Source of the DNA: Bacillota bacterium | GTDB taxonomy: Bacteria; Bacillota; Clostridia; Lachnospirales; Cellulosilyticaceae | Assembly: GCA_023415525.1 (NCBI GenBank) | Contig: JAEZKI010000340.1 | Location: 1 to 8,324, forward strand | Direction of reading: 5' to 3' | Length of the DNA: 8,324 nt | Shown here: piece by piece, positions 1-4,743 of the stretch | Position numbering within the stretch: the stretch's first letter is position 1 | Layout: each line of letters opens with the position of its first letter | Program-made: the position numbers and the translations under genes | Notes under the pieces: generated by a model | Database searches by the model: none | Seen by the model: the letters and a program-made list of their open reading frames with translations, nothing else | Told to the model about the DNA's origin: nothing

Positions 1-945
1 AAGGTTAAAGCTGAAAAATTAGGCTATAAGAAGGGATTACCTTTTTATGAACTTTATGCCCCTGTAGTAGATAAGGAAATGAAATTTCCTTATGAGAAGG
101 GAGCTGCCTTTATAGAAAAAAACTTTCATACCTTTAGCCAGAATCTAGGGGATTTTGCTAAAAATGCTATTGACCATCAGTGGATTGATGTCAAGCCTAA
201 AGAGGGCAAGGTAGGAGGCGCTTTTTGTTCAGCTGTGCATAGCATAGGCGAGAGTCGGGTTATGTTAAATTATGGAGATAATCTCAGTGATGTGGTAACT
301 ATGGCCCATGAACTAGGTCATGGCTTTCATGATTATTGTTTAAAAGATGAAAGTATACTCAATATTAATTTACCCATGTCTTTAGCAGAAACAGCCTCCA
401 ATTTCTGTGAGACCATTATCAAAAAGGCTGCGCTTAAAGAAGCAGACAAGGAAGAGCAATTAGCCATACTAGAGACAGAGATTAGCGATTCCACGCAAGT
501 TATTGTAGATATTTACTCTCGCTACCTCTTTGAAACAGCCCTCTTTGATGAACGCAAGGAAGGCCCTCTTTCTGTTAAAGAAATTAATGAGCTTATGCTA
601 GAAGCACAAAAAGAAGCTTATGGAGATGGTTTAGACCCTGACTACTTGCATCCTTATATGTGGACCTGGAAACCTCATTATTACTATGCAGATGCCAACT
701 TCTATAACTTCCCTTATGCCTTTGGTCATCTCTTTGCAAAAGGACTTTATAGCGAATACCTCAAGGACACAGAAGGCTTCCCAGAAAAATATGAAAACCT
801 CCTCAAGGTAACCGGTAAGATGACTGTCAAGGATGTGCTGAATGTGATGAATATCAATGCTTCAGATAAACAATTCTGGCTAGGCTCTCTTGAAATAGTA
901 GAGAAAGAAATCCATGAATTTATAAAGCTTATTGAGGAAGTATAA
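1..945 (+). CDS. pepF: M3B family oligoendopeptidase F, C-terminal part
   Basis: Partial gene: the frame is open from base 1 and the true start lies upstream, so the ATG at 79 is internal. About 314 residues are visible, roughly the C-terminal half of a ~600-residue PepF. The zinc site is HELGH at 307-321 (window residues 103-107), and the third zinc ligand is probably the Glu of LAETAS at 388-390, 27 residues after the first His, the usual M3 spacing. A Tyr-rich HYYYADANFYNFPY stretch near 676-717 matches the substrate-binding/catalytic tyrosines of M3 enzymes. Enzymes of this family are cytoplasmic metallopeptidases that cut short peptides; no export signal can be judged here. The gene ends in TAA with no clear terminator directly behind it. 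Family assignment is firm; the pepF symbol is by family. Confidence 0.93.
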   Translation, partial: KVKAEKLGYKKGLPFYELYAPVVDKEMKFPYEKGAAFIEKNFHTFSQNLGDFAKNAIDHQWIDVKPKEGKVGGAFCSAVHSIGESRVMLNYGDNLSDVVTMAHELGHGFHDYCLKDESILNINLPMSLAETASNFCETIIKKAALKEADKEEQLAILETEISDSTQVIVDIYSRYLFETALFDERKEGPLSVKEINELMLEAQKEAYGDGLDPDYLHPYMWTWKPHYYYADANFYNFPYAFGHLFAKGLYSEYLKDTEGFPEKYENLLKVTGKMTVKDVLNVMNINASDKQFWLGSLEIVEKEIHEFIKLIEEV

Positions 946-982
946 GATCTTTATTGTTGAGGGGTTTATTTTCTATTTTGTA

Positions 983-991
983 TGATATAAT
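983..991 (+). promoter_or_regulatory. Extended -10 promoter upstream of candidate RNA 1
   Basis: TGATATAAT is a perfect TGN-TATAAT extended -10 element. The -35 region is weak: TTGAGG at 957-962 lies 23 bp from TATAAT, too far, but 18 bp from the overlapping TATGAT at 981-986. The predicted start is about 995-1001, just before the first perfect hairpin of the intergenic region. It lies 38 bp past the pepF stop, and no protein gene follows for 500 bp. Confidence 0.6.
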
Positions 992-997
992 ACAACT

Positions 998-1132
998 AAA
1001 GAAAGCATCAGTGCTAGTAACACTGATGCCTACCTGAAGGCTTTTGAATTTTCGGGGCTATGAATAGTTAAATAAATCTAATATTATTTACTGGAAGAGT
1101 GTTTATCTTGGTAGGGTGGAACACTCTTTTGC
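998..1132 (+). ncRNA. Candidate structured RNA 1, unidentified
   Basis: I do not recognise this RNA. Seen in sequence: a perfect 9-bp hairpin, GCATCAGTG (1005-1013) with CACTGATGC (1021-1029) and a 7-nt loop; a 9-bp helix with one bulged T between 1066-1075 and 1084-1092; and a perfect 9-bp hairpin, AAGAGTGTT (1095-1103) with AACACTCTT (1120-1128), whose 16-nt loop contains GGTAG (1110-1114). That loop is complementary to CTACC (1030-1034) just after the first hairpin, so a loop-to-upstream pseudoknot is possible. A promoter-like extended -10 precedes it and the last hairpin runs into TTTT. No open frame with an SD fits here. The 3' end is uncertain: it may stop near 1132 or continue to the terminator at 1479. 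Confidence 0.45.
1095..1130 (+). terminator. Possible weak terminator of RNA 1
   Basis: The 9-bp perfect stem AAGAGTGTT/AACACTCTT is followed by TTTTGCTTTG. The stem is good, but the U-tract is only four long and the 16-nt loop is large, so it may equally be an internal RNA element. Confidence 0.3.
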
Positions 1133-1259
1133 TTTGTAGGGATAGTTCGTTTATTTTAAGAAGTTATTTGAGAATAAAGGTTGTATGTGGCTGTAATGAA
1201 AGTGTTGGAAAAAGAGAATTATAAAGGATTGAGGAATGGCTAAAATAGGTGTAAAAACG
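1133..1259 (+). other. Gene-free spacer between the two candidate RNAs
   Basis: No convincing gene, hairpin or repeat was seen here. The only ATG frames are tiny (the longest is 15 residues from 1196) and lack a well-spaced SD. Confidence 0.5.
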
Positions 1260-1289
1260 TTGACTAAGTCATTAGTATTAGGGTATACT
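1260..1289 (+). promoter_or_regulatory. Promoter of candidate RNA 2 / nuclease-like gene
   Basis: TTGACT at 1260-1265 and TATACT at 1284-1289 are separated by 18 bp. Each hexamer matches the sigma-A consensus at five of six positions. The predicted start is about 1296, just before the first helix of the structured RNA. It is one of the strongest promoter matches in the window. Confidence 0.75.
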
Positions 1290-1295
1290 ACATAT

Positions 1296-1479
1296 AAGGA
1301 TAGAAATTATTTTATCCTGAGTGTGTTGTGAATAGCCACGCTGTCCGAGCTGAAGGTGAAACCCATTTTATAATGGGTGAAAAAATTTAGCAGTTGACCC
1401 GATTGGGGTAGGAATACCAATCCGCTATTCGTTAGTTTATAACATGTAAGGCCTTAACAAATTGTTAGGGCTTTTTTTT
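1296..1479 (+). ncRNA. Candidate structured, pseudoknotted RNA 2 / leader
   Basis: A roughly 180-nt RNA bounded by a strong promoter and a strong terminator; I cannot assign a family. Helices readable by eye: AGGATA/TATCCT (1297-1302 with 1313-1318); AGTGTG/CACGCT (1320-1325 with 1337-1342), whose loop holds GAATAGC (1330-1336), itself perfectly complementary to GCTATTC (1424-1430), so a pseudoknot is likely; GCTGAA/TTTAGC (1349-1354 with 1386-1391); a perfect ACCCATT/AATGGGT hairpin (1361-1378) with a TTAT loop; and GATT-GG-GGTA/TACCAATC (1401-1422), capped by a GGAA tetraloop with GG bulged. Nearly all of 1297-1430 is accounted for. It sits directly upstream of the nuclease-like gene at 1495, so it may be a cis leader (riboswitch or attenuator), a free-standing ncRNA, or an RNA partner of the protein. 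Confidence 0.65.
1451..1479 (+). terminator. Intrinsic terminator after RNA 2
   Basis: GCCTTAAC (1451-1458) pairs with GTTAGGGC (1464-1471) across the 5-nt loop AAATT, 8 bp with one G-U, followed by eight T (1472-1479). It lies 15 nt before the ATG at 1495, so it either ends RNA 2 or gates read-through into the nuclease-like gene. GTTAG at 1431-1435 repeats the 3' arm sequence and could pair weakly with the 5' arm, which would disfavour the terminator. Confidence 0.85.
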
Positions 1480-1494
1480 CGTATAGGGGGTATT

Positions 1495-2151
1495 ATGCTT
1501 ACAAAGGAAGAACTATTGGATTTAGAAAAACCTCCTAAACTGGAGAATATATCTTTAAAGTTACTACAGCAATTTTATGAGTCAGAATTAACAAATAAGT
1601 TATATATTTATACCTTAAGGCAACATAAAAGTACAGAGATTATGCAAATTAAAATACGATTTTTCCGTGAAAATATGCCTCATTTAATAGGGATTCAAAA
1701 AGTAGTTCCCCCAAACATGAAATATCGTTTTCAAGGAGCTCTTGGATTTGTAGGAATTAAAGAAGGGAAAATAACGATAGAAAAGCTAAAGAGTTATGAT
1801 GCCCAAAGAAAACAAAATGAAAGAGTGATGCCTCAAATTGAAAATAGGCTTACTCATTTGTACTTACTCCCATCCCTTATGGAAGAGTGTAATATAGTTA
1901 AGTTTTCTAGTAAAACTGTTAAACAAGGATATTGCCAAATTAGATCGGATTTTATTTTGTATAATGAAAAAGTAGGTGTAAAAATTCATTTAGGGGTGAT
2001 TCGTGAAAATGATACAGAATATTATGTGCCAGAGACATTTATTGTATCTTCATTAAGAACACGTGATCGGAATAGATTAACGGAGGGGCAAATTTTTATG
2101 AATGTTGTGGGGCTACATATAGATGTAGTTAAGGAGAATGAGCACATATAA
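1495..2151 (+). CDS. PBECR4-like nuclease-fold protein (RelE/Barnase/colicin-like)
   Basis: A 218-residue protein without signal peptide or membrane segments. The N-terminal half contains a beta-rich stretch followed by FRENMPHLIGIQK (about residues 57-69), which resembles the F-x-HLLGL-x-K signature of PBECR4 proteins. These are phage- and mobile-element-associated domains predicted to share the Barnase-EndoU-ColicinE5/D-RelE nuclease fold. Further matches are the Lys/Tyr-rich middle (KITIEKLKSYDAQRKQ) and a C-terminal YYVPETFIV segment. The call rests on memory of the motif, not on a search, and the nuclease activity is inferred. The ATG at 1495 is chosen because AGGGGG (1485-1490) sits 4 nt before it; the frame is open back to a TTG at 1462, but that lies inside the terminator hairpin. 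It is a single-gene unit between two terminators and has no recognisable protein antitoxin next to it. Confidence 0.55.
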   Translation: MLTKEELLDLEKPPKLENISLKLLQQFYESELTNKLYIYTLRQHKSTEIMQIKIRFFRENMPHLIGIQKVVPPNMKYRFQGALGFVGIKEGKITIEKLKSYDAQRKQNERVMPQIENRLTHLYLLPSLMEECNIVKFSSKTVKQGYCQIRSDFILYNEKVGVKIHLGVIRENDTEYYVPETFIVSSLRTRDRNRLTEGQIFMNVVGLHIDVVKENEHI

Positions 2152-2160
2152 AGGGTTCGC

Positions 2161-2203
2161 CCAGCGCTTTTTCACTTTTTGTGGGTGAGGGCGCTGGTTT
2201 TTT
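2161..2203 (+). terminator. Intrinsic terminator of the nuclease-like gene
   Basis: CCAGCGC (2161-2167) pairs with GCGCTGG (2191-2197), 7 GC-rich bp with a possible inner TCAC/GTGA helix, followed by six T (2198-2203). It starts 10 bp after the stop codon at 2149-2151 and isolates the gene from the exporter operon. Confidence 0.9.
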
Positions 2204-2215
2204 GATGGGCTTTTT

Positions 2216-2237
2216 AGGGTGTTTAGAGGGTGTTTAG
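2216..2237 (+). repeat. Tandem duplication of an 11-bp unit
   Basis: AGGGTGTTTAG occurs twice, perfectly and back to back (2216-2226 and 2227-2237), just past the terminator. No function is evident; it may be slippage or a binding-site pair upstream of the exporter promoter. Confidence 0.7.
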
Positions 2238-2290
2238 AAGGGATAACTATAAAAAAGGCGAAAGTTAAAAGAGACAACAGATAGAAAATT

Positions 2291-2329
2291 CGTAAAATTA
2301 TTTACGTCTAGAGATTTAGGCTCTACAAT
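2291..2329 (+). promoter_or_regulatory. Promoter with two dyads, exporter operon
   Basis: A -35-like TTTACG (2301-2306) and a -10 TACAAT (2324-2329) lie exactly 17 bp apart; the first TSS would be near 2336, about 80 bp upstream of the ATPase start. Two inverted repeats overlap it: CGTAAA-N4-TTTACG (2291-2306), which covers the -35, and TAGAG-N7-CTCTA (2309-2325), which fills the spacer and touches the -10. Dyads in these positions are what a repressor or a MerR-type activator would use. The promoter is a pattern match only. Confidence 0.5.
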
Positions 2330-2414
2330 GAAGAAAAGTAAAACAGGCTAGAGAGTTAAAGTGATCAGTATTTAGAGGTTGAATTAGATTAAATGAGTAA
2401 GTGGGGGGATTAAA

Positions 2415-3266
2415 ATGGAGAAGCAACATGTAGTTGAAGTAAAGGACTTACATTTTGCCTATAACAGGAAACAACAAGAAGTGTTAAAAGGATTAGATTT
2501 TGAAGTGGCTCAGGGAGAAGTTTTTGGTTTTTTGGGTCCCTCAGGAGCAGGAAAGAGTACATTGCAAAAAATTCTCTTGGGGCTTTTGAAAAATTATAAA
2601 GGAACAGCAAAGGTAATGGGAGAAGAGGTAAGAGAAAGTAAAGCAGATTACTATAACGAGATTGGTGTAGGCTTTGAGCTTCCTAATCTTTATGAGCAAC
2701 TGACAATTTATAATAATTTAAAGACCTTTGGAAACCTATATAGGCGAGTAGCAGATATTGATGCACTTTTAAAAGAAGTAGGGCTTTATGAGCATCGCAA
2801 TAAAAAGGTGTGTGATATTTCAAAGGGAATGAAAATGCGTCTTAACTTTTGTCGTGCATTAGTGGGATCTCCTTCTATTTTATTTTTAGATGAACCCACT
2901 TCAGGTTTAGATCCCAATAATACAAAGGTTATTGAGGAGAAAATACTGGACTATAAAAGACAAGGGCATACAGTTATTTTGACAACACATAATATGACTT
3001 TTGCCGAGGCTATATGTGACCGAGTAGCCTTCGTAGTAGAAGGTGTGATTAAAGAGATAGGAAGTCCTTATAACTTAAGGTTAAAGTATGGTTCACCTAA
3101 AGTTCAAGTGCTTACTAATAGAAGTAAAGCTATTTTTGAGTTAGAAGGCATTCATAGAAATCAGGCTTTTAAGGCTTGCTTAGAAGAAGAAATTCTTAGT
3201 ATTGATACCCTCCGTCCTACATTGGAAGAAATTTTTACAGAGGTAACAGGGAGGGTGTTAGTATGA
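2415..3266 (+). CDS. ABC-2 type exporter, ATP-binding subunit
   Basis: A 283-residue cytoplasmic ATPase that should energise the two membrane proteins encoded next. Motifs in order: Walker A GPSGAGKST (41-49), a Q-loop position occupied by Glu (GFELPNLYE, E88), a divergent signature DISKGMKMRL (134-143) instead of LSGGQ, Walker B ILFLDEP (155-161) followed by a D-loop SGLDP, and H-loop His192 (TTHNM). A C-terminal regulatory tail follows (about 220-283). From memory, Glu at the Q-loop and SKGMK in the signature are typical of the antibiotic/fluoroquinolone-export branch of ABC-2 ATPases (Rv2688c-like), so they are not signs of decay. The ATG at 2415 is preceded by GGGGGG (2403-2408) with 6-nt spacing. 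The stop overlaps the next start (ATGA), which indicates translational coupling. The substrate is unknown. Confidence 0.92.
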   Translation: MEKQHVVEVKDLHFAYNRKQQEVLKGLDFEVAQGEVFGFLGPSGAGKSTLQKILLGLLKNYKGTAKVMGEEVRESKADYYNEIGVGFELPNLYEQLTIYNNLKTFGNLYRRVADIDALLKEVGLYEHRNKKVCDISKGMKMRLNFCRALVGSPSILFLDEPTSGLDPNNTKVIEEKILDYKRQGHTVILTTHNMTFAEAICDRVAFVVEGVIKEIGSPYNLRLKYGSPKVQVLTNRSKAIFELEGIHRNQAFKACLEEEILSIDTLRPTLEEIFTEVTGRVLV

Positions 3267-3940
3267 AAGGATGGCATTGGACGTTGCATGAAATGAAATT
3301 GCAGTGGAAGAATGGCTTATACCTCATTTACATTCTAGTCACACTCTTGTACATCCTTCTACTAGGCTATGTACCAGAGGCTTATAAAGGAGAGGTAGCC
3401 ACTTTTCTAGTCGTTTCTGACCCTACTTTTCTAGGAATGATTTTTGTGGGAGGTATTTTGCTACTAGAAAAAAATCAAGGGATACCAAAGGGGATAGGGA
3501 TTAGTCCTTTGGGGAGTAAGGGATATATCCTTAGTAAAGTAATTTCTTTGTTAGTAATTACCTTACTAACGTCTATCTGTTTAATGAAAGTAGGCCATTT
3601 AAGGATAACTTTTGTAAAGGGTATAGGCCTCATGCTGGGAGCTAGCTTATTTACGTTGATAGGGATATTAATAGGGAGTTTTGCTAAGAGCACGAATGAC
3701 TTCATTTTTTGGATAGCACTTTTTGTTACTCCCTTTGCCCCACCTGTCATAAGCTTTTACTTTTTTAAAGGCGTTAGACTTCTTCACTTTATTCCTACAT
3801 ATACTTTACTTGAAATATTGAGTGATACTCCTTTAAGTTTAAGTGAAGAGTGCCTAAGGCTAGCTTATTTAGGTCTATGGCTAGTAGGTACATTTGCAAT
3901 AACTAAAAAAATTGTGGAAGATAGAATTTTTGTTAGATAG
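3263..3940 (+). CDS. ABC-2 exporter membrane subunit 1
   Basis: A 225-residue integral membrane protein with about six hydrophobic segments: roughly 18-38, 50-66, 89-107, 117-140, 145-168 and 198-214. The start overlaps the ATPase stop by 4 nt (ATGA) and has an SD GGGAGGG at 3249-3255 with 7-nt spacing. Between TM2 and TM3 it carries LEKNQGIPKGIGISPLGSKG, a cytoplasmic loop that closely resembles one in the following gene (SPxGxKGYxL followed by a basic residue). The two are therefore paralogous half-transporters that probably pair as a heterodimer with two ATPase copies, as in three-gene drug exporters such as Rv2686c-Rv2688c. Function is inferred from the operon and the topology; the exported compound cannot be told. 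Confidence 0.85.
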   Translation: MKGWHWTLHEMKLQWKNGLYLIYILVTLLYILLLGYVPEAYKGEVATFLVVSDPTFLGMIFVGGILLLEKNQGIPKGIGISPLGSKGYILSKVISLLVITLLTSICLMKVGHLRITFVKGIGLMLGASLFTLIGILIGSFAKSTNDFIFWIALFVTPFAPPVISFYFFKGVRLLHFIPTYTLLEILSDTPLSLSEECLRLAYLGLWLVGTFAITKKIVEDRIFVR

Positions 3941-3949
3941 GAGAAGCAT

Positions 3950-4615
3950 ATGTTAAAAACACTGATTAAAAATGATTTAACGTATATGAAAAAAGACCCT
4001 ATGATGTGGATGATTGTCCTAATGCCTGCTCTTTGTATTACAATCTATCAACTAGGGATGCATTATTTAAGCTTTTTACACCCTTATAGTAGGGTTCTCC
4101 AGTATATGCTAATAGGAATGTGTACTAGTTTTGCAGGAATTATATTTGCATTGCGTATGCTAGATGAAAAAGATGAACATCTACTGAGCTTTTATGCTGT
4201 TTCACCCATTGGTATAAAAGGCTATTTGCTTTATAGAGGTGGCATGAGCTTTGTAATAAGTGGGGCAATAACAAGCCTAACAAGTCTAGGAATAATGGGA
4301 AGTATTTCGATAAATAGCGTTATTTATGGAAGTTTATTAGGGATTCTTCTAACCCTTGTAGTAGGAAATCTGGCCCAAAATAAAATACAAGGTATGATTT
4401 TAGCTAAGGCCACTGGATTACTTGTTGTTTTACCTTGCATCAGACAATTAGGAGATAACTCAAAGGATTGGCTTCTTGTCTTTTTACCTTGGGATTATCT
4501 TTATAAAATGATTGTGCTGCAGGAAAGACGGGTTACTACCTATATGATTTATTGTATGGTAATGGTGGTGGGGTGTAGCTACTTTATATGGCAACACAAA
4601 AAACTCAATTGCTAA
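3950..4615 (+). CDS. ABC-2 exporter membrane subunit 2
   Basis: A 221-residue membrane protein, third gene of the operon, nine bases after subunit 1. Its SD AGGAG (3939-3943) overlaps the previous stop codon. It begins with a basic amphipathic LKTLIKNDLTYMKKDP stretch typical of ABC-2 subunits, then has hydrophobic segments near 17-39, 50-67, 97-117, 121-143, 146-165 and 197-213. The loop LDEKDEHLLSFYAVSPIGIKG parallels that of subunit 1, which supports a common origin and a heterodimeric channel. No strong terminator follows; the next gene has its own promoter about 16 bp downstream. Confidence 0.85.
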   Translation: MLKTLIKNDLTYMKKDPMMWMIVLMPALCITIYQLGMHYLSFLHPYSRVLQYMLIGMCTSFAGIIFALRMLDEKDEHLLSFYAVSPIGIKGYLLYRGGMSFVISGAITSLTSLGIMGSISINSVIYGSLLGILLTLVVGNLAQNKIQGMILAKATGLLVVLPCIRQLGDNSKDWLLVFLPWDYLYKMIVLQERRVTTYMIYCMVMVVGCSYFIWQHKKLNC

Positions 4616-4631
4616 AAATGCATAAAAAGTA

Positions 4632-4660
4632 TTGAATTAGATTAAACAATATCTTATAAT
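4632..4660 (+). promoter_or_regulatory. Promoter of the aminotransferase gene
   Basis: TTGAAT (4632-4637) and a perfect TATAAT (4655-4660) are 17 bp apart. The predicted TSS is about 4667, leaving a leader of about 77 nt. The -35 hexamer lies within a 15-bp word that also occurs at 2379-2393, upstream of the exporter operon. Confidence 0.8.
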
Positions 4661-4695
4661 ACATAAATATTCGAAAAATAGAATAAATATTCAAA
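4658..4695 (+). promoter_or_regulatory. Tandem ARG-box-like operator (putative ArgR/AhrC site)
   Basis: The core GAATAAATATTCA (4681-4693) matches the ArgR half-site pair GAAT-WWWW-ATTCA exactly. A second copy of ATAAATATTC lies at 4663-4672, exactly 20 bp before the copy at 4683-4692; it is weaker in its left half. ARG boxes commonly occur as tandem sites about two helical turns apart. The pair covers the predicted transcription start, the expected position for repression by arginine-bound ArgR. The consensus is established knowledge; occupancy here is inferred. Confidence 0.5.
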
Positions 4696-4697
4696 AT

Positions 4698-4720
4698 AGT
4701 AGTTTGCTAATTAAACTATT
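4698..4720 (+). promoter_or_regulatory. Inverted repeat in the aminotransferase leader
   Basis: AGTAGTTT (4698-4705) can pair with AAACTATT (4713-4720), 8 bp with one G-U, across GCTAATT. It ends 9 nt before the SD GGGAGG. It is AT-rich and weak, without a U-tract, so it is not a terminator; it may be a leader hairpin or part of an operator. Confidence 0.3.
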
Positions 4721-4743
4721 AAATGGAAAGGGAGGATAAAAAA

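Noticed and set aside
957..991. TTGAGG as the -35 partner of TATAAT at 986
   Set aside because: The spacer is 23 bp; the extended -10 reading is better supported.
1021..1040. CTGATG/CTGAAGG words reminiscent of a hammerhead core
   Set aside because: The CTGATG is the arm of a perfect 9-bp hairpin, and the required CTGANGA and GAAA core segments are absent in the right order.
1113..1122. AGGGTGGAAC resembles the T-box sequence of tRNA-sensing leaders
   Set aside because: It lies in the loop and 3' arm of a perfect local hairpin (1095-1128). The following CCGCG and the partner strand are missing, there is no Stem I of normal size, and no amino-acid gene follows.
1196..1243. 15-residue ATG frame in the intergenic region
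   Set aside because: The only SD-like AAAGG (1186-1190) is too close to an intervening ATG and too weak, and the peptide has no recognisable feature.
1462..1494. Upstream TTG start for the nuclease-like gene
   Set aside because: It falls in the terminator loop and stem, the added residues are coded by the U-tract, and the good SD-like AGGGGG lies downstream of it.
2410..2610. Antisense open frame under the ABC ATPase
   Set aside because: It lies opposite a strongly conserved ATPase N-terminus, and its residues match no family I know.
3475..3750. Antisense open frame under membrane subunit 1
   Set aside because: It is a shadow of the hydrophobic coding frame, with no SD or known domain.
4723..4743. 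Upstream ATG for the aminotransferase
   Set aside because: The SD GGGAGG lies inside the extension; ATG 4744 has the correct 8-nt spacing.
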